NCBI GenBank assembly: GCA_964511385.1
Contig: CAZEFE010000007.1
Coordinates: 62,001 to 126,000, forward strand
Source of the DNA: CAILHX01 sp964511385
GTDB taxonomy: Bacteria; Pseudomonadota; Gammaproteobacteria; Burkholderiales; Methylophilaceae
Direction: 5' to 3'
DNA length: 64,000 nt
Shown: one piece after another, positions 1-8,453 of the stretch
How the letters are laid out: the number at the start of each line of letters is the position of its first letter
How positions within the stretch are numbered: position 1 is the stretch's first letter
Made by a program: the position numbers and the translations under genes
The notes under the pieces: model-generated
Databases searched by the model: none
What the model saw: only the letters and a program-made list of their open reading frames with translations
Told to the model about the DNA's origin: nothing

Positions 1-75
1 TGTTGGCCTGCGCTGGCAGCCGGAATAAACCCCTATGCGTTACAATTCATCCCATCATTGATAAGGAGACTCAGC

Positions 76-651
76 ATGAACCTGGATAAACGCACGCAAC
101 TGTGGATCGCCCTCGCACTATTCGCCCTCATGGCAGCCACGCGCGGCCACCACTTTGCTTCCCTTGCCCACCTGCCCAGCGCATCCCTGGCCGTGTTTTT
201 CCTGGCCGGGTTTTATGTGCGCCGTGCCTGGATATTTGTTGCTTTGCTGGCGGAAGCCGCATTGCTCGATTACGCGGCCATCACCTACGGCGGCGTCAGC
301 AGCTTTTGCGTCACCCCGGCTTATGGCTTCCTGATTCCCGCTTACGGCACCATGTGGCTGGCCGGCAACTGGTTCGCCAGCCGCTATCGCTTGGCGTTTT
401 CGGCGCTGCTGCCCTTCGGCGGCAGCCTGCTGGTCGGTGCTGGCATTAGTGAATTGTTTTCCAGCGGCGGTTTCTATTTCTTTGGCGGCCGCTATACCGA
501 CCAGACGCTGGCCGTATTCGGCGAACGCCTGGTCAAGTACTTCCCGCACCAACTCTCCGGCCTGGCTTTCTGGATTGGTGTGGCGGTTGCTGTCCACGTC
601 GTGTTTGCGCTGGCACGCGGCCAACATCGCGCCCGTGACCTCAACGCTTGA
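76..651 (+). CDS. btuM: BtuM-type cobalamin transporter
   Basis: Integral membrane protein of 191 aa with about five or six hydrophobic segments, matching the BtuM family of solitary cobalamin transporters related to ECF S-components (the characterised member is from Thiobacillus denitrificans). The family hallmark is a membrane cysteine that ligates cobalt; here Cys78 lies in SSFCVTPAY, with Asp65 before it and Tyr83 after it. From memory of the family these correspond to Cys80, Asp67 and Tyr85. I chose the ATG at 76 because AAGGAG sits about 9 nt upstream; an earlier in-frame start at 58 lacks this. The stop overlaps the TTG start of cobO by 4 nt, so the genes are probably translationally coupled. 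Location directly ahead of corrinoid adenosylation and amidation genes supports cobalamin or cobamide-precursor uptake at the inner membrane. Confidence 0.8.
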   Translation: MNLDKRTQLWIALALFALMAATRGHHFASLAHLPSASLAVFFLAGFYVRRAWIFVALLAEAALLDYAAITYGGVSSFCVTPAYGFLIPAYGTMWLAGNWFASRYRLAFSALLPFGGSLLVGAGISELFSSGGFYFFGGRYTDQTLAVFGERLVKYFPHQLSGLAFWIGVAVAVHVVFALARGQHRARDLNA

Positions 652-1253
652 GCGACCTCGACAAGAATGCGCGCCACGCCGATCGTATGGCGCGCAAGAA
701 AGCGGTGATCGACCAGGCCATCGCGCGCGCCGACCAGGAAAAAGGCTTGTTGCTGGTGCTCACCGGCAACGGCAAGGGCAAATCCTCATCGGCGTTCGGC
801 ATGGTCGCGCGTGCGCTGGGCTATGGCATGAAAGTCGGTGTGGCGCAGTTCATCAAGGGGCGTTCCGATACGGGTGAAGAAGCCTTTTTCCGCAACCTGC
901 CCAATGTGGAGTGGCAGGTGCTGGGCGAGGGCTTCACTTGGGATACGCAAGACCGCGAACGCGACACGCAAAAAGCGCGAGAGGGCTGGGAAGTGGCAAA
1001 AAGGATGCTGGGCGACCTCTCCTGCCAACTGGTCATTCTGGATGAACTGACGTACCCGCTGCGGTACGGCTATCTCGGTCTGGAAGCCGTGCTGCAAGAC
1101 ATCAAGAATCGTCCCGCCATGCAGCACGTGGTGGTAACCGGGCGCGGCGCGCCGTCCGCCTTGATTGAAGCCGCCGATACGGTCACGGAGCTGATGGACG
1201 TCAAACATGCTTACCGGGCGGGCATCAAGGCACAACCCGGCATAGACCTGTAG
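648..1253 (+). CDS. cobO: Cob(I)yrinic acid a,c-diamide adenosyltransferase
   Basis: Transfers the adenosyl group of ATP to Co(I) corrinoids, forming the Co-C bond of adenosylcobalamin precursors (CobO/BtuR/CobA family, cytoplasmic). The 201-aa length is typical. The P-loop variant GNGKGKSS lies near residues 41-48, followed by the family segments VAQFIKG and LDELTYPL. The start is TTG at 648, overlapping the btuM stop (TTGA), and the protein has the usual basic N-terminal helix before the P-loop. It is second in a tightly packed run btuM-cobO-cobB-bluB-cobU. The C-terminus ends in the family-typical AYRAGIKAQPGID. Confidence 0.95.
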   Translation: MSDLDKNARHADRMARKKAVIDQAIARADQEKGLLLVLTGNGKGKSSSAFGMVARALGYGMKVGVAQFIKGRSDTGEEAFFRNLPNVEWQVLGEGFTWDTQDRERDTQKAREGWEVAKRMLGDLSCQLVILDELTYPLRYGYLGLEAVLQDIKNRPAMQHVVVTGRGAPSALIEAADTVTELMDVKHAYRAGIKAQPGIDL

Positions 1254-1261
1254 TCCAGCGT

Positions 1262-2548
1262 ATGGCTGCCTGTCCCGCCTTATTCATCAGCGCCCCCGCC
1301 TCCAACCAGGGCAAAACCACGATTACTGCCGCGTTGGCCAGGCTGCATCGCCGTGCCGGCAGGAAAGTCCGGGTATTCAAAACCGGCCCGGATTTCCTCG
1401 ATCCCATGGTGCTGAGCCAGGCATCCGGCAACCCGGTGTATCAACTGGATTTGTGGATGGTCGGCGAAGCGCATTGCCGCCAACTGCTGGCACAGGCCGC
1501 GGAAGAGGCCGACCTGATCCTGGTCGAAGGTGTCATGGGCCTGTTTGATGGCGCGCCATCCAGCGCCGACCTGGCGCGCACGTTCAACATCCCGGTATTG
1601 GCCGTGATTGACGGCTCCGCCATGGCGCAAACTTTTGGCGCGCTGGCACATGGCCTGGCGACTTATCAGGCGGATCTGCCTTTCGCCGGCGTGCTGGCCA
1701 ACCGGGTGGGTAGCGCTTACCACGCCGAGTTGCTGGCGGCGAGCATGCCGCCGCAACTGACTTTTTATGGCGCGGTGCCGCGCGATGCTGCAGTTGAATT
1801 GCCGCATCGGCACCTGGGACTGTGGCAGGCGGCGGAAATCGCCGACCTGGAGCAGCGCCTGGAGCGCGCGGCGGATGCGCTGCTGGATACCCGGCTCCGG
1901 CAGCTGCCACCGCCGGTGGATTTCTCGTTGTCGGCCGCCACGGTGTTGCCGCGGGTGTTGGCGGGCTGCACCGTTGCCGTTGCCCGCGACGCCGCATTCA
2001 GTTTTTTATATCAGGCCAACCTGGATGCGCTGCAGGCCATGGGGGCGGAACTGCGGTTTTTCTCCCCGCTGGCCGACAGTGCGTTGCCGGCGGCAGACAG
2101 CCTGTACCTGCCCGGCGGTTATCCCGAACTTCACCTTGCCCCGCTGGCGGCCAACCAGGCCATGCAGGCCGCCATCCGCCTGCATCACCAGGCAGGTAAG
2201 CCCATACTCGCGGAATGCGGCGGGATGCTGTATTTGCTGGAATCGCTGGCCGACACCGAAGGCAACCGCTACGACCTGGTGGGGCTGTTGCCCGGCTGTG
2301 CGGCGATGCAACCGCGGCTGGTGGCGCTGGCCCTGCAGCAGGTGGCGCTGCCGGAAGGCATCATTCGCGGCCACACTTACCACCACTCGCGGCTGCAAAG
2401 CCCGTTGCAGCCTGTTGCCCAAGGCTTGTGCCCCAACGGCGGCAAAACTTCGGAATCCGTATTCCGCAGCGGGCGCCTGACGGCTTCCTACGTGCATTTC
2501 TATTTTGCCTCCAACCCCGAACTTGCCGCCGGATTGCTGAAGCCGTGA
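1262..2548 (+). CDS. cobB: Cobyrinic acid a,c-diamide synthase
   Basis: ATP- and glutamine-dependent amidation of corrin carboxylates a and c (CobB/CbiA family), 428 aa. The N-terminal dethiobiotin-synthetase-like ATP-binding domain begins with the P-loop SNQGKTT and contains the acidic VEGVMGLFDG segment. The C-terminal class I glutamine amidotransferase domain has the nucleophile Cys near residue 319 in AECGGMLY and the His-rich GHTYHHSRL segment near the end. It follows cobO by 8 nt and its TGA overlaps the GTG start of bluB. Its presence means the cell can act on cobyrinic acid, although no corrin-ring-building genes are visible in this window. Confidence 0.95.
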   Translation: MAACPALFISAPASNQGKTTITAALARLHRRAGRKVRVFKTGPDFLDPMVLSQASGNPVYQLDLWMVGEAHCRQLLAQAAEEADLILVEGVMGLFDGAPSSADLARTFNIPVLAVIDGSAMAQTFGALAHGLATYQADLPFAGVLANRVGSAYHAELLAASMPPQLTFYGAVPRDAAVELPHRHLGLWQAAEIADLEQRLERAADALLDTRLRQLPPPVDFSLSAATVLPRVLAGCTVAVARDAAFSFLYQANLDALQAMGAELRFFSPLADSALPAADSLYLPGGYPELHLAPLAANQAMQAAIRLHHQAGKPILAECGGMLYLLESLADTEGNRYDLVGLLPGCAAMQPRLVALALQQVALPEGIIRGHTYHHSRLQSPLQPVAQGLCPNGGKTSESVFRSGRLTASYVHFYFASNPELAAGLLKP

Positions 2549-3198
2549 GCGCGGACGAGCAAAAATACAGCGAAGCCGAGCGCGCCGCCATCTACCGGGT
2601 GATTGGCGAGCGCCGCGACATGCGCCATTTCCAGCCCGGCGCGGTAGATGAAGCCGTGCTGGCGCGCTTGCTGGAAGCCGCCCATCACGCCCCCAGCGTC
2701 GGCCTGATGCAGCCGTGGCGATTTTTACGCATTGCCGAACCCGGCTTGAGAAACGCTTTGCATGCGCTGGTGGAGGAAGAACGGTTGCGCACCGCGCAGG
2801 AACTCGACGAACGCGGGCAGGAATTCCTGCGGCTCAAGGTGGAAGGCATCCTGGATTGCGGCGAACTGCTGGTGGCGGCGTTGATGGATGGGCGCGAAAA
2901 ACACATCTTCGGCCGCCGTACCCTGCCGGAAATGGATCTCGCCTCGGTATCCTGCGCCATCCAGAACATGTGGCTGGCCGCCCGCGCCGAAGGGCTGGGG
3001 ATGGGCTGGGTGTCCATCTTCGACCCGCAAAAACTCGCGACGCTGCTTAACATGCCGCAAGGCGCCAAACCCGTCGCCATTTTGTGTTTAGGCCAGGTGG
3101 AAGCGTTCTACCCCGCGCCCATGCTCGAGCTGGAAGGCTGGGCCAAGGTGCGGCCCCTGTCTGAGCTGGTATTTGAAAACACCTGGGGGCAGCCATGA
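2545..3198 (+). CDS. bluB: 5,6-dimethylbenzimidazole synthase
   Basis: BluB consumes FMNH2 and O2 to make 5,6-dimethylbenzimidazole, the lower ligand of cobalamin; it belongs to the nitroreductase fold family. The protein has 217 aa and shows RRDMRHF near the N-terminus and the BluB signature APSVGLMQPWRF. I chose GTG at 2545, which overlaps the cobB stop as GTGA; reading further upstream would run through cobB in another frame. The TGA overlaps the ATG of cobU. Having bluB means the organism can make true cobalamin aerobically rather than depend on imported lower ligand. Confidence 0.93.
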   Translation: MSADEQKYSEAERAAIYRVIGERRDMRHFQPGAVDEAVLARLLEAAHHAPSVGLMQPWRFLRIAEPGLRNALHALVEEERLRTAQELDERGQEFLRLKVEGILDCGELLVAALMDGREKHIFGRRTLPEMDLASVSCAIQNMWLAARAEGLGMGWVSIFDPQKLATLLNMPQGAKPVAILCLGQVEAFYPAPMLELEGWAKVRPLSELVFENTWGQP

Positions 3199-3719
3199 GC
3201 AAAACCCTGATCCTGGGCGGCGCACGCTCCGGCAAAAGCGCCTTTGCCGAAAAACTTGCGGTAGAAACGGATTTGCCCGTCACCTACATCGCCACCGCCC
3301 AAGTGTACGACCAGGAATTCGCCCAGCGCATCAGCCATCACCAGCAGCGCCGCCCGGCGCATTGGGCCTTGGTGGAAGAACCCTTCTTTCTCGCCGATGC
3401 GCTCAAACAACATGCCCAGCCGGAAAGCTGCCTGCTGGTGGATTGCCTGACGCTATGGATCGCGCAATGGACCTGCCCCGACTGCAATCCACCGGCCACC
3501 AGAACCTGGGAGGCCGAGCGCGCCGGGTTTCTGGAAACGCTTGCCACCCTGCCGGGTGAAATCATCCTGGTCAGCAACGAAGTCGGCTTAGGCATCGTGC
3601 CGCTGGGCGAAATCAACCGCCGCTTCCAGGATGAACAGGGTCGGCTGAACCAGGCCGTGGCCAGGGTGTGTGACCGGGCGGTGTTCATGGCGGCGGGGTT
3701 GCCACTCAACCTCAAATAA
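3195..3719 (+). CDS. cobU: Adenosylcobinamide kinase / adenosylcobinamide-phosphate guanylyltransferase
   Basis: Bifunctional CobU/CobP enzyme of nucleotide-loop assembly: it phosphorylates adenosylcobinamide and transfers GMP to give AdoCbi-GDP. The 174-aa length is normal. The P-loop GGARSGKS is at residues 8-15. The guanylylated-histidine region ISHHQQRRP is near residues 46-54, and VSNEVGLGIVPLG followed by NRRFQDEQGRLNQ forms the conserved C-terminal half. The ATG overlaps the bluB stop. It is the last gene of the left cob run; a toxin-antitoxin type cassette starts 40 bp downstream. Confidence 0.95.
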   Translation: MSKTLILGGARSGKSAFAEKLAVETDLPVTYIATAQVYDQEFAQRISHHQQRRPAHWALVEEPFFLADALKQHAQPESCLLVDCLTLWIAQWTCPDCNPPATRTWEAERAGFLETLATLPGEIILVSNEVGLGIVPLGEINRRFQDEQGRLNQAVARVCDRAVFMAAGLPLNLK

Positions 3720-3727
3720 TCCATACT

Positions 3728-3745
3728 GCGTTGCAAATGCAACGC
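3728..3745. promoter_or_regulatory. Palindromic operator candidate before the toxin-antitoxin genes
   Basis: A perfect dyad, GCGTTGCA-AA-TGCAACGC, sits 14 bp upstream of the antitoxin ATG and just after the cobU stop. Type II antitoxins commonly bind such palindromes over their own promoter, so I read it as the autoregulatory operator. It lacks a T-run, which argues against an intrinsic terminator for cobU. Confidence 0.55.
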
Positions 3746-3759
3746 AAAAGGATGCCTCC

Positions 3760-4038
3760 ATGAAAACCGCCACGATTCCTTCACTACGAGTCGCCCCGGA
3801 ACTCCGCCAGGCCGCTGAAAGCGTACTGCAAGAAGGCGAAACGCTCTCCGGTTTTGTCGAGCAATCCATCCGCGCCCAAATCCAGCGCCGCCGCTTTCAG
3901 CAGGAATTCATCGCACGGGGGCTTGCCTCGCTTGCAGAGGCCAAACAGACCGGTGTTTATTATTCGTCCGAGTTCGTGCTGGATGAACTGGACCAAATCA
4001 TTGCCGAGGCCGAAGCCAAAACCAAGGCTGATGCGTGA
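3760..4038 (+). CDS. Putative antitoxin of a ParE/RelE-type pair
   Basis: Small acidic protein of 92 aa. The N-terminal part (MKTATIPSLRVAPELRQAAE) resembles ribbon-helix-helix antitoxins, in which a short beta strand is followed by helices; a long charged C-terminal helix ends in IAEAEAKTKADA and would wrap the toxin. The ATG at 3760 follows AAAAGGATG spacing and lies just after the palindromic operator. Its TGA overlaps the GTG of the downstream toxin, the usual antitoxin-first layout. Exact antitoxin family is uncertain. Confidence 0.75.
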   Translation: MKTATIPSLRVAPELRQAAESVLQEGETLSGFVEQSIRAQIQRRRFQQEFIARGLASLAEAKQTGVYYSSEFVLDELDQIIAEAEAKTKADA

Positions 4039-4334
4039 GCTACACAGTCAACTTCAGCACCGCTGCGCGGGAAGATATTAAAAGACTCATCCGGTTCTTG
4101 TCCGCTCAAGATGTGCAAGCGGCCAAAAGCGCACGCCGCGCCATTGAAAACAGCATCAAGCTATTGCGGGAGTTTCCCTTCACCTGCCGCAGAAGCACAA
4201 GCGACAACCCGTTTATGCGGGAGCTTGTTATCTCTTTTGGCTCGACGGGTTATGTGGCCTTGTTTGAGATTGGTGACAACTCAACGATCACTATTGTTGC
4301 GGTTAGACACCAGCGGGAAGAGGACTTTCATTGA
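4035..4334 (+). CDS. ParE/RelE superfamily toxin
   Basis: Protein of 99 aa with the RelE/ParE fold pattern: an N-terminal strand (YTVNFSTAAREDIKRLIRFL), two helices, a central basic region, and the C-terminal strand pattern YVALFEIGDNSTITIVAVRHQREEDF. The VRHQRE ending is typical of ParE-like plasmid-stabilisation toxins, which target gyrase, whereas RelE members cut ribosomal mRNA; the actual target cannot be told here. GTG start overlaps the antitoxin stop and its own TGA overlaps the TTG of the next gene, so all three genes may be one transcript. Confidence 0.82.
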   Translation: MSYTVNFSTAAREDIKRLIRFLSAQDVQAAKSARRAIENSIKLLREFPFTCRRSTSDNPFMRELVISFGSTGYVALFEIGDNSTITIVAVRHQREEDFH

Positions 4335-6424
4335 TAACAACATCTTCACTTACTATCAAGGTCATAGAGCGCAATTCCCTCTACCTTGAAGCGGTCAAAG
4401 CGCTATGGCGTAATCATGCCGACACTCTTGGTTTTTTTCCTGAAGGGGCATTTCAAGAATATGCGGCGAAAAAACAGATTCTTGTTGCGCTTGATAATAC
4501 TGGGAATTTTCTTGGGTATTTGCTTTTTCGCATTACGCCTTCAAGAAATGATGCAAGCATTGTTCATTTATGCGTAGACCCGAAGAGGCGTAGCCAAGGA
4601 ACGGCAAAGGAGCTAGTAAAAGAACTGCTTCAACACACGAAGCAATTGCGCGGTGTAGGGTTGAGATGCAGACGAGATTTTAGTGCCAGCAAATTATGGC
4701 CTAAGCTAGGTTTTAGCCCTGTTTCAGAGTTGGCAGGGAAAAGCATCAATGGCAGCACTCTCACCTATTGGTGGTATGACAACAATCATCCCGATCTTTT
4801 CACACACGCGAAAAAAGAAGAGCTTGACCAAAAACTCAAAGTTGCAATTGATGCTAATGTTTTTATTGATTTGAAGAAAGAGTCAAATGAAGAATCGATG
4901 GCATTAACAGCAGACTGGCTTAGAGACAGCATTGCTATTTGTGTCACTGACGAAATATTTAATGAGATACACCGTTCACCAGATCCAATAGAGCGGGAAG
5001 AATGTCGTCGATTCGCAACTACATTCCACCAGCTTTCATGCACTTTAGACGAGTTCAATAGAGTATTCACTTCTCTATCGAAATACCTACCGATTCAACC
5101 GACAGAGCAGGATAAGTCTGATTTTGCACATGTGGCGACAGCTATTCATGCCAAGGCCGAATTTTTCGTGACTCGAGACGATGCAGTACTGGGCCGCAGC
5201 GATGAACTGTATAAAGAATTCGGGATTTCGGTACTTAGACCTTCCGATCTCATTATTGAAATTGATTCACTCTATCGAGAGCAAGAGTACCAACCAGCGC
5301 GGTTAGCAGGGACTCTATATGAAATAAGCAAAGTACAAAGTAAACAAGAGAGCTTGCTGGTTGATACATTTCAAAATCAAGCGCAAGGGGAAACAAAAAG
5401 CAATCTTAAAGATCAATTGAGACAGCTGTTGTCGTCTCCACGCGACACAGAATGCTTGGTCGCCTGGACGCACCAAGAAGAACCGATAGGGCTAATTGCA
5501 TATCGGCAAACGTGTAGCGATGTGATTGATATCTCCCTTTTTCGGGTCACACCAAACCATCCGCTTTCCATGACGATCATTCGTTTCTTAATCGGGAATT
5601 TGCTTAAAAAAGCGGTATCAAGGCAGTGTTTAGTTATTCAAATTTCTGACCAGTTCCTCGGAGAAAAGACAAAAGAAGCACTTTCCAAGGATCATTTCGT
5701 TTCGACAAGCGAGGGTTGGTCAAGATTATCGTTTGCTATTCACACACAAAAAGAAGGCTTACTGGAAAGGCTAAACTACTTAGGTCGTGATCATCCCCAC
5801 TTAGAGCCTAGGTGCTCATCAATGTCTACCGCCCTTGCTGATCCTGATGTATTTAAGACTCCGTTAAATATCTGGCAGGTTGAAGCCGCGTTATGGCCTG
5901 CAAAATTAATAGATTTGGGCATTCCCTGTTTCATCGTCCCGATTCAGCCTCAGTGGGCCCTACATCTTTTTGATGAGGATTTGGCTAATCACGATCTATT
6001 TGGCGCAAAAGATATGGCTCTTAATCGCGAAAGTATTTATTACCGCTCAAAAAGGAATTCCTCCGGAATTTCTGTACCTGCCCGGATATTATGGTATGTG
6101 TGCCAAGATAAGCGATACCCTAAATCAGGTACCATACGAGCGCATTCAAGACTTGAGGAAGTTATGGTTGGAAGTCCCAAGCTTCTATACCGGCAATGTC
6201 GGCGCCTTGGCATATATGAATGGAAAGATGTTTATGCCACCGCAAAAAATAATATCAATGCGGAAATTATGGCGCTACGCTTTTCAGAAACGGAAATGCT
6301 AGAGGTATTTTATCCATACGACGCGGTCGTTAGCTTGCTGGCAAGAGCAGGAATTAAAACGCAATTACAAAGTCCTTGTCGAATTCCTGAGAGTGTATTC
6401 TTTTCAATTATTTCAAACACTTAA
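4331..6424 (+). CDS. GNAT-PIN-PUA-like multidomain protein
   Basis: Large protein of 697 aa that I do not recognise as a named family. Residues 1-150 look like a GNAT N-acetyltransferase: VHLCVDPKRRSQGTAKELV carries the acetyl-CoA-binding pattern, followed by LGF near 130. Residues about 168-310 look like a PIN nuclease: AIDANVFIDL, an acidic DEIFNEIH, and DKSDFAHVATAI ... FFVTRDD supply the expected acidic residues. Residues about 345-475 may be a second, degenerate GNAT. The C-terminal 180 aa (YYRSKR, PARILWYV, SGTIRAHSRL, EIMALRFSE) resemble PUA/ASCH-like RNA-binding folds. The TTG start overlaps the ParE stop by 4 nt. Base composition is clearly AT-richer than the cob genes around it, which suggests transfer. 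An ASCH gene follows 9 bp downstream. Confidence 0.7.
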   Translation: MITTSSLTIKVIERNSLYLEAVKALWRNHADTLGFFPEGAFQEYAAKKQILVALDNTGNFLGYLLFRITPSRNDASIVHLCVDPKRRSQGTAKELVKELLQHTKQLRGVGLRCRRDFSASKLWPKLGFSPVSELAGKSINGSTLTYWWYDNNHPDLFTHAKKEELDQKLKVAIDANVFIDLKKESNEESMALTADWLRDSIAICVTDEIFNEIHRSPDPIEREECRRFATTFHQLSCTLDEFNRVFTSLSKYLPIQPTEQDKSDFAHVATAIHAKAEFFVTRDDAVLGRSDELYKEFGISVLRPSDLIIEIDSLYREQEYQPARLAGTLYEISKVQSKQESLLVDTFQNQAQGETKSNLKDQLRQLLSSPRDTECLVAWTHQEEPIGLIAYRQTCSDVIDISLFRVTPNHPLSMTIIRFLIGNLLKKAVSRQCLVIQISDQFLGEKTKEALSKDHFVSTSEGWSRLSFAIHTQKEGLLERLNYLGRDHPHLEPRCSSMSTALADPDVFKTPLNIWQVEAALWPAKLIDLGIPCFIVPIQPQWALHLFDEDLANHDLFGAKDMALNRESIYYRSKRNSSGISVPARILWYVCQDKRYPKSGTIRAHSRLEEVMVGSPKLLYRQCRRLGIYEWKDVYATAKNNINAEIMALRFSETEMLEVFYPYDAVVSLLARAGIKTQLQSPCRIPESVFFSIISNT

Positions 6425-6433
6425 ACTTATATC

Positions 6434-6856
6434 GTGAGTATACATTCATTATTAATTTCCATCCGTCCGGAGCATGCCAAGAAAATTTTCACGGGTGAAA
6501 AAACTGTTGAATTACGCAGGGTGCGTCCAAAAGTGTCGAGTGGAGATACTGTTCTTGTATATGTGTCATCGCCAACCAAAGCACTAATTGGCGGATTTGA
6601 AGTTGATAAAGTCATCGAGTCCAACCCTGCAGGTTTGTGGGAGCAAGTTAATAAGAACGCTTGCTTAACTGAAGATGAGTTTTGCAGTTACTATGCCGGT
6701 ACAAACAAGGCTTTTGGGATTTTTATCAAACAGTCTTGGCACTTTGATACACCTTTAGCGCTCTCAAACCTAAAAGAAAAATGGACTAATTTTCACCCAC
6801 CTCAAAGTTATCGTTATATATCAACCCACGAGGCTGATTTGTTAGGGGTTTTGTAA
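6434..6856 (+). CDS. ASCH-domain protein
   Basis: Protein of 140 aa with a clear ASCH (PUA-like) domain: LLISIRPEHAKKIFTGEKTVELRR is the diagnostic first strand-helix pattern, followed by SGDTVLVYVSSPTKALIGGFEV. ASCH domains bind RNA or nucleotides and some are hydrolases of modified nucleosides. The GTG start is 9 bp after the GNAT-PIN gene, and the two share AT-rich composition, so they are likely co-transcribed and function together. The gene ends directly against the convergent cobQ stop, marking the right edge of the cassette. Confidence 0.82.
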   Translation: MSIHSLLISIRPEHAKKIFTGEKTVELRRVRPKVSSGDTVLVYVSSPTKALIGGFEVDKVIESNPAGLWEQVNKNACLTEDEFCSYYAGTNKAFGIFIKQSWHFDTPLALSNLKEKWTNFHPPQSYRYISTHEADLLGVL

Positions 6857-8317
6857 TTACCCCGCTGAACTGGGTAAATGAGTTCTTAGTTTTTTCCAAT
6901 CCAGATGAGCCTCCAGTACATCCGCCAGCCGATTCAGCCCGGCCTCGCGCTGTACAGTGTAGTCAAAAACCTCAACACTCGTTAATCCCGCCCACGTAAG
7001 CAGCGCCTGGCAAGCTGCGGGATGGTCGAACAGGCCGTGCAGATAGGTGCCGGCAATCGCGCCGTCTTCGGAGATGGCACCTTCCGGCATCGCTGCTATC
7101 GTTGCCAAGGGTCGTGCCAGCGCCGCACCTTGGCTGACGCCCATGTGGATTTCGTAGCCGGTGACGGTGGCGTTGGCAAACGCCAGTTTTCCGGCGACGT
7201 TTTTCAGTTTTTTTTCCACTTCCAGCGTGGTTTCCATGTCCAGCAGGCCGAATCCGGTGCTGGAGCCAGGCTTGCCCTCCAGCCCTTGAGGGTCGTGGAT
7301 AGCGCGGCCCAGCATCTGAAAGCCGCCGCAGATGCCGAGCAGTTTGCCGCCGTAGCGCAGATGGCGCTGGATAGCGGTTTCCCAGCCGTGCTGTCGCAGA
7401 AATTCCAGATCAGCACGTACATTTTTGCTGCCGGGGAGGATGACGAGGTCGGCGGGCGGGATGGGCTTGTCAGCGCCGATGAAGCGGAAATCCACTTGCG
7501 GATGCAGGCGTAACGCGTCGAAATCGGTGTGGTTGCTGATGCGCGGCAGCACCGGCGCGATGACGCGCAGCTTGTTGTGGCGGTCGCTGGTTTGCTCGGC
7601 GCGCGGCACAGCGTCTTCCGCCTCGATATGCAGGCCGTGCAGGTAGGGCAGTACGCCCAGTACCGGCTTGCCGGTTTCGTTTTCAAGCCAGTCCAGCCCC
7701 GGTTGCAGCAGGGCCACGTCGCCCCTGAACCGGTTGATAACAAAGCCTTTGATGCGCGCCCGCTCGCTTGCGGACAGCAGCGCCAGCGTGCCGACGATGT
7801 GTGCGAATACACCGCCACGGTCGATGTCGGCAACCAGGATCACCGGGCAATCCACCGCCTCGGCAAAGCCCATGTTGGCGATGTCGTTGTCGCGTAAATT
7901 GATTTCCGCCGGGCTGCCCGCGCCTTCGACGATGATGCAGTCGTATTGTTGGGAGAGCCGATTCCACGATTCCAGCACCGCCTGCATCGCCGTCGGTTTG
8001 TAGTCGTGGTAAGCGCCCGCTTGCAGGTTAAACCTGGCCTGGCCTTGAATGATGACCTGCGCGCCCTGGTCGCTGGTGGGTTTGAGCAGCACCGGGTTCA
8101 TGTCGGAGTGCGGCTCCAGCCCGCACGCCATGGCCTGCACCGCCTGTGCCCTGCCGATCTCGCCGCCATCCACGGTGACGGCGGAGTTGAGCGCCATGTT
8201 CTGCGGCTTGAACGGCGCGACGGAGATGCCCCTGCGGTACAATACCCGGCATATTCCGGCAGCCAGAGTGCTTTTGCCGGCATCGGAAGTGGTACCCTGG
8301 ATCATCAATGCTTTCAT
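6857..8317 (-). CDS. cobQ: Adenosylcobyric acid synthase
   Basis: Glutamine-dependent amidation of carboxylates b, d, e and g to give adenosylcobyric acid (CobQ/CbiP). The protein has 486 aa from the ATG at 8317 (MKALMIQG); a GTG three codons upstream would also be open. The N-terminal ATPase domain shows QGTTSDAGKST, FKPQNMALNS and VEGAGSPAEINL; the amidotransferase domain shows PGSKNVRADL and the nucleophile segment LGICGGFQMLG, with a late GTYLHGLF. It is convergent with the accessory cassette and divergent from cbiB. In an uninterrupted arrangement it would lie next to cobU. Confidence 0.96.
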   Translation of the reverse strand: MKALMIQGTTSDAGKSTLAAGICRVLYRRGISVAPFKPQNMALNSAVTVDGGEIGRAQAVQAMACGLEPHSDMNPVLLKPTSDQGAQVIIQGQARFNLQAGAYHDYKPTAMQAVLESWNRLSQQYDCIIVEGAGSPAEINLRDNDIANMGFAEAVDCPVILVADIDRGGVFAHIVGTLALLSASERARIKGFVINRFRGDVALLQPGLDWLENETGKPVLGVLPYLHGLHIEAEDAVPRAEQTSDRHNKLRVIAPVLPRISNHTDFDALRLHPQVDFRFIGADKPIPPADLVILPGSKNVRADLEFLRQHGWETAIQRHLRYGGKLLGICGGFQMLGRAIHDPQGLEGKPGSSTGFGLLDMETTLEVEKKLKNVAGKLAFANATVTGYEIHMGVSQGAALARPLATIAAMPEGAISEDGAIAGTYLHGLFDHPAACQALLTWAGLTSVEVFDYTVQREAGLNRLADVLEAHLDWKKLRTHLPSSAG

Positions 8318-8453
8318 TAAGAGCACCCTAAAAAGCCAATTTTCGTTGCCATGCTTCGTTGCTCACAAAAAATTACTCCTTACATATCGGATATATGCCG
8401 CGTCGCAATTTTTTGCTCGCGCCTTGCCTTGCTTAGAAACTTATCTTTTTAGA

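Noticed and set aside
1..75. Possible end of a cobalamin riboswitch before btuM.
   Set aside because: Expected by context, but only 75 bases are available and I see no B12-box-like sequence in them.
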